DNA of 8,035 nucleotides, from assembly GCA_007571115.1 (NCBI GenBank), contig RKSA01000225.1:1-8035 (forward strand). The letters are read 5' to 3'. The notes below the pieces were generated by a model. The model was not told the origin of the DNA. It did no database searches and was given only the letters and a program-made list of their open reading frames with translations. A program made the translations under genes and the position numbers. The stretch comes from Gammaproteobacteria bacterium (lineage in GTDB: Bacteria; Pseudomonadota; Gammaproteobacteria; Pseudomonadales; Pseudohongiellaceae). Shown here piece by piece: positions 7,180 to 8,035 of this stretch; the first letter of the stretch is position 1; each line of letters starts with the position of its first letter.

Positions 7180-8035
7180 ACGCCATCGAGCCCTTTCAGG
7201 ATTTCCAGGCGACCTGCCAGCGGCGCGTCGAGGATTTCATGAGCCGCGAACTCGACGCGGACTTTCCGTCCCAGCGCCTGGCAGCGGCAATCCGCTACGC
7301 GACGGCCGGCGGTGGCAAGCGCGTGCGGCCGATGCTCGCATATGCCTCCGGCCTCGCCTTGGGAGGCGATTTCGCCGATGTCGATGCCGCAGCCTGCGCG
7401 GTCGAGTTCGTACACGCGTATTCGCTCGTACACGATGACCTGCCAGCGCTTGACGACGACGATCTCCGCCGCGGCAGGCCGAGCCTGCACAGGGAGTTCG
7501 ACGAGGCCACCGCGATTCTCGCCGGCGACGCCTTGCAGGCCATGGCCTTTGCCGTGCTCTGCCGTTCCCCTGCCAGCGGTGACGCGCGCCTGCAAATGGT
7601 TCGCGAGCTCGCGCTCGCGGTGGGCCCCTCGGGCATGGTGGGAGGCCAGGCAAGGGACATGGCGGCGGTCGAGCGGCAAGTTTCCTTCGCGGAACTCGAA
7701 ACCACGCACTTGCTCAAGACTGGCGCACTGATCCAGGCGAGCGTGACGCTCGGCGCCTTGAGTGCGGAACATGCCGATTTACAAGCGCTCGGGCCGCTGC
7801 GCGACTATGCGCGCCAGATCGGCCTGGCCTTCCAGATCCACGACGATGTTCTCGACGAAACCGCCGCAACCGAAACGCTCGGCAAGCCCCAGGGCTCCGA
7901 CCGCCAGGGCAACAAGCCAACCTATGCCACCCTGCTCGGGCTGGAAACCGCCCGGAACCGCGCCAGGGAACTTGCGCAGCAAGCCATCGCCGCCCTCGCC
8001 GAATTCGACGAAAAAGCCGCCCCCCTGCGCCATCT
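7176..8035 (+). CDS. ispA: Farnesyl diphosphate synthase IspA (3' end beyond the window)
   Basis: Prenyltransferase that condenses isopentenyl diphosphate with dimethylallyl and geranyl diphosphate to make the C15 farnesyl diphosphate, precursor of quinone side chains and undecaprenyl phosphate. 286 codons are visible; E. coli IspA has 299, so only a short tail is missing. Motifs: GGGKRVRPML (45-54); first Asp-rich motif DDLPALDDDDLRRG (87-100) with the two-residue spacer typical of bacterial FPP synthases; GGQARDM (156-162); KTGALI (181-186); second Asp-rich motif DDVLD (223-227); LGKPQGSD (235-242). AYSLVHDD just before the first motif fits C15 rather than longer products. H222 stands where E. 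coli has Gln in FQIQDD. The start is GTG 7176, overlapping the xseB stop (GTGA) with no obvious Shine-Dalgarno, which suggests translational coupling; the next in-frame ATG would delete the normal N-terminus. Confidence 0.94.
   Translation, partial: MNAIEPFQDFQATCQRRVEDFMSRELDADFPSQRLAAAIRYATAGGGKRVRPMLAYASGLALGGDFADVDAAACAVEFVHAYSLVHDDLPALDDDDLRRGRPSLHREFDEATAILAGDALQAMAFAVLCRSPASGDARLQMVRELALAVGPSGMVGGQARDMAAVERQVSFAELETTHLLKTGALIQASVTLGALSAEHADLQALGPLRDYARQIGLAFQIHDDVLDETAATETLGKPQGSDRQGNKPTYATLLGLETARNRARELAQQAIAALAEFDEKAAPLRH

Noticed and set aside
6618..7772. A 384-codon minus-strand frame opposite xseB and ispA
   Set aside because: It is antisense to two unmistakable genes, resembles no family, and reflects GC bias.

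Overview
This GC-rich window looks like chromosomal DNA from a gammaproteobacterium. The evidence is an E. coli-like xseB-ispA pair with a stop/start overlap and a complete OppA/B/C/D/F peptide transporter whose proteins read like enterobacterial Opp. The genus cannot be named from the sequence alone. I see no mobile element, CRISPR array, tRNA or rRNA.

Layout. Nearly the whole left and centre is one minus-strand operon, in transcription order: a small MAPEG-family membrane protein (6627-6244), oppA (6236-4545), oppB (4540-3596), oppC (3599-2244), oppD (2247-1207) and oppF (1154-195). Gaps are 7 and 4 bases, then two 4-base ATGA overlaps, then 52 bases before oppF, so the set is probably cotranscribed and partly translationally coupled. 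On the right, xseB (6889-7179) and ispA (7176 to the window edge, 3' truncated) run on the plus strand. The two units diverge from a control region of about 260 bases (6628-6888) with a good sigma70-like promoter facing xseB and a weaker one facing the MAPEG-opp operon. Left of oppF (1-194) is a short intergenic stretch with a consensus -35 box, two inverted repeats and the possible first 23 codons of another minus-strand gene.

How the genes work together. OppA captures peptides in the periplasm, OppB and OppC form the membrane channel, and OppD and OppF hydrolyse ATP to drive import. Two architectural departures go together. OppA has no lipobox and no cysteine at all, but has an N-terminal hydrophobic segment that probably tethers it to the inner membrane. 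OppC carries about 140 extra residues in its first periplasmic loop, with a fibronectin-III-like stretch, exactly where a docked OppA would sit. The MAPEG gene at the head of the operon suggests, but does not prove, a link with glutathione or thiol chemistry. xseB (exonuclease VII small subunit) and ispA (farnesyl diphosphate synthase) are housekeeping genes; dxs often follows in related genomes but would lie outside the window.

I found no clearly new system. The item most worth following up is the FN3-like insertion in OppC paired with a membrane-anchored OppA.
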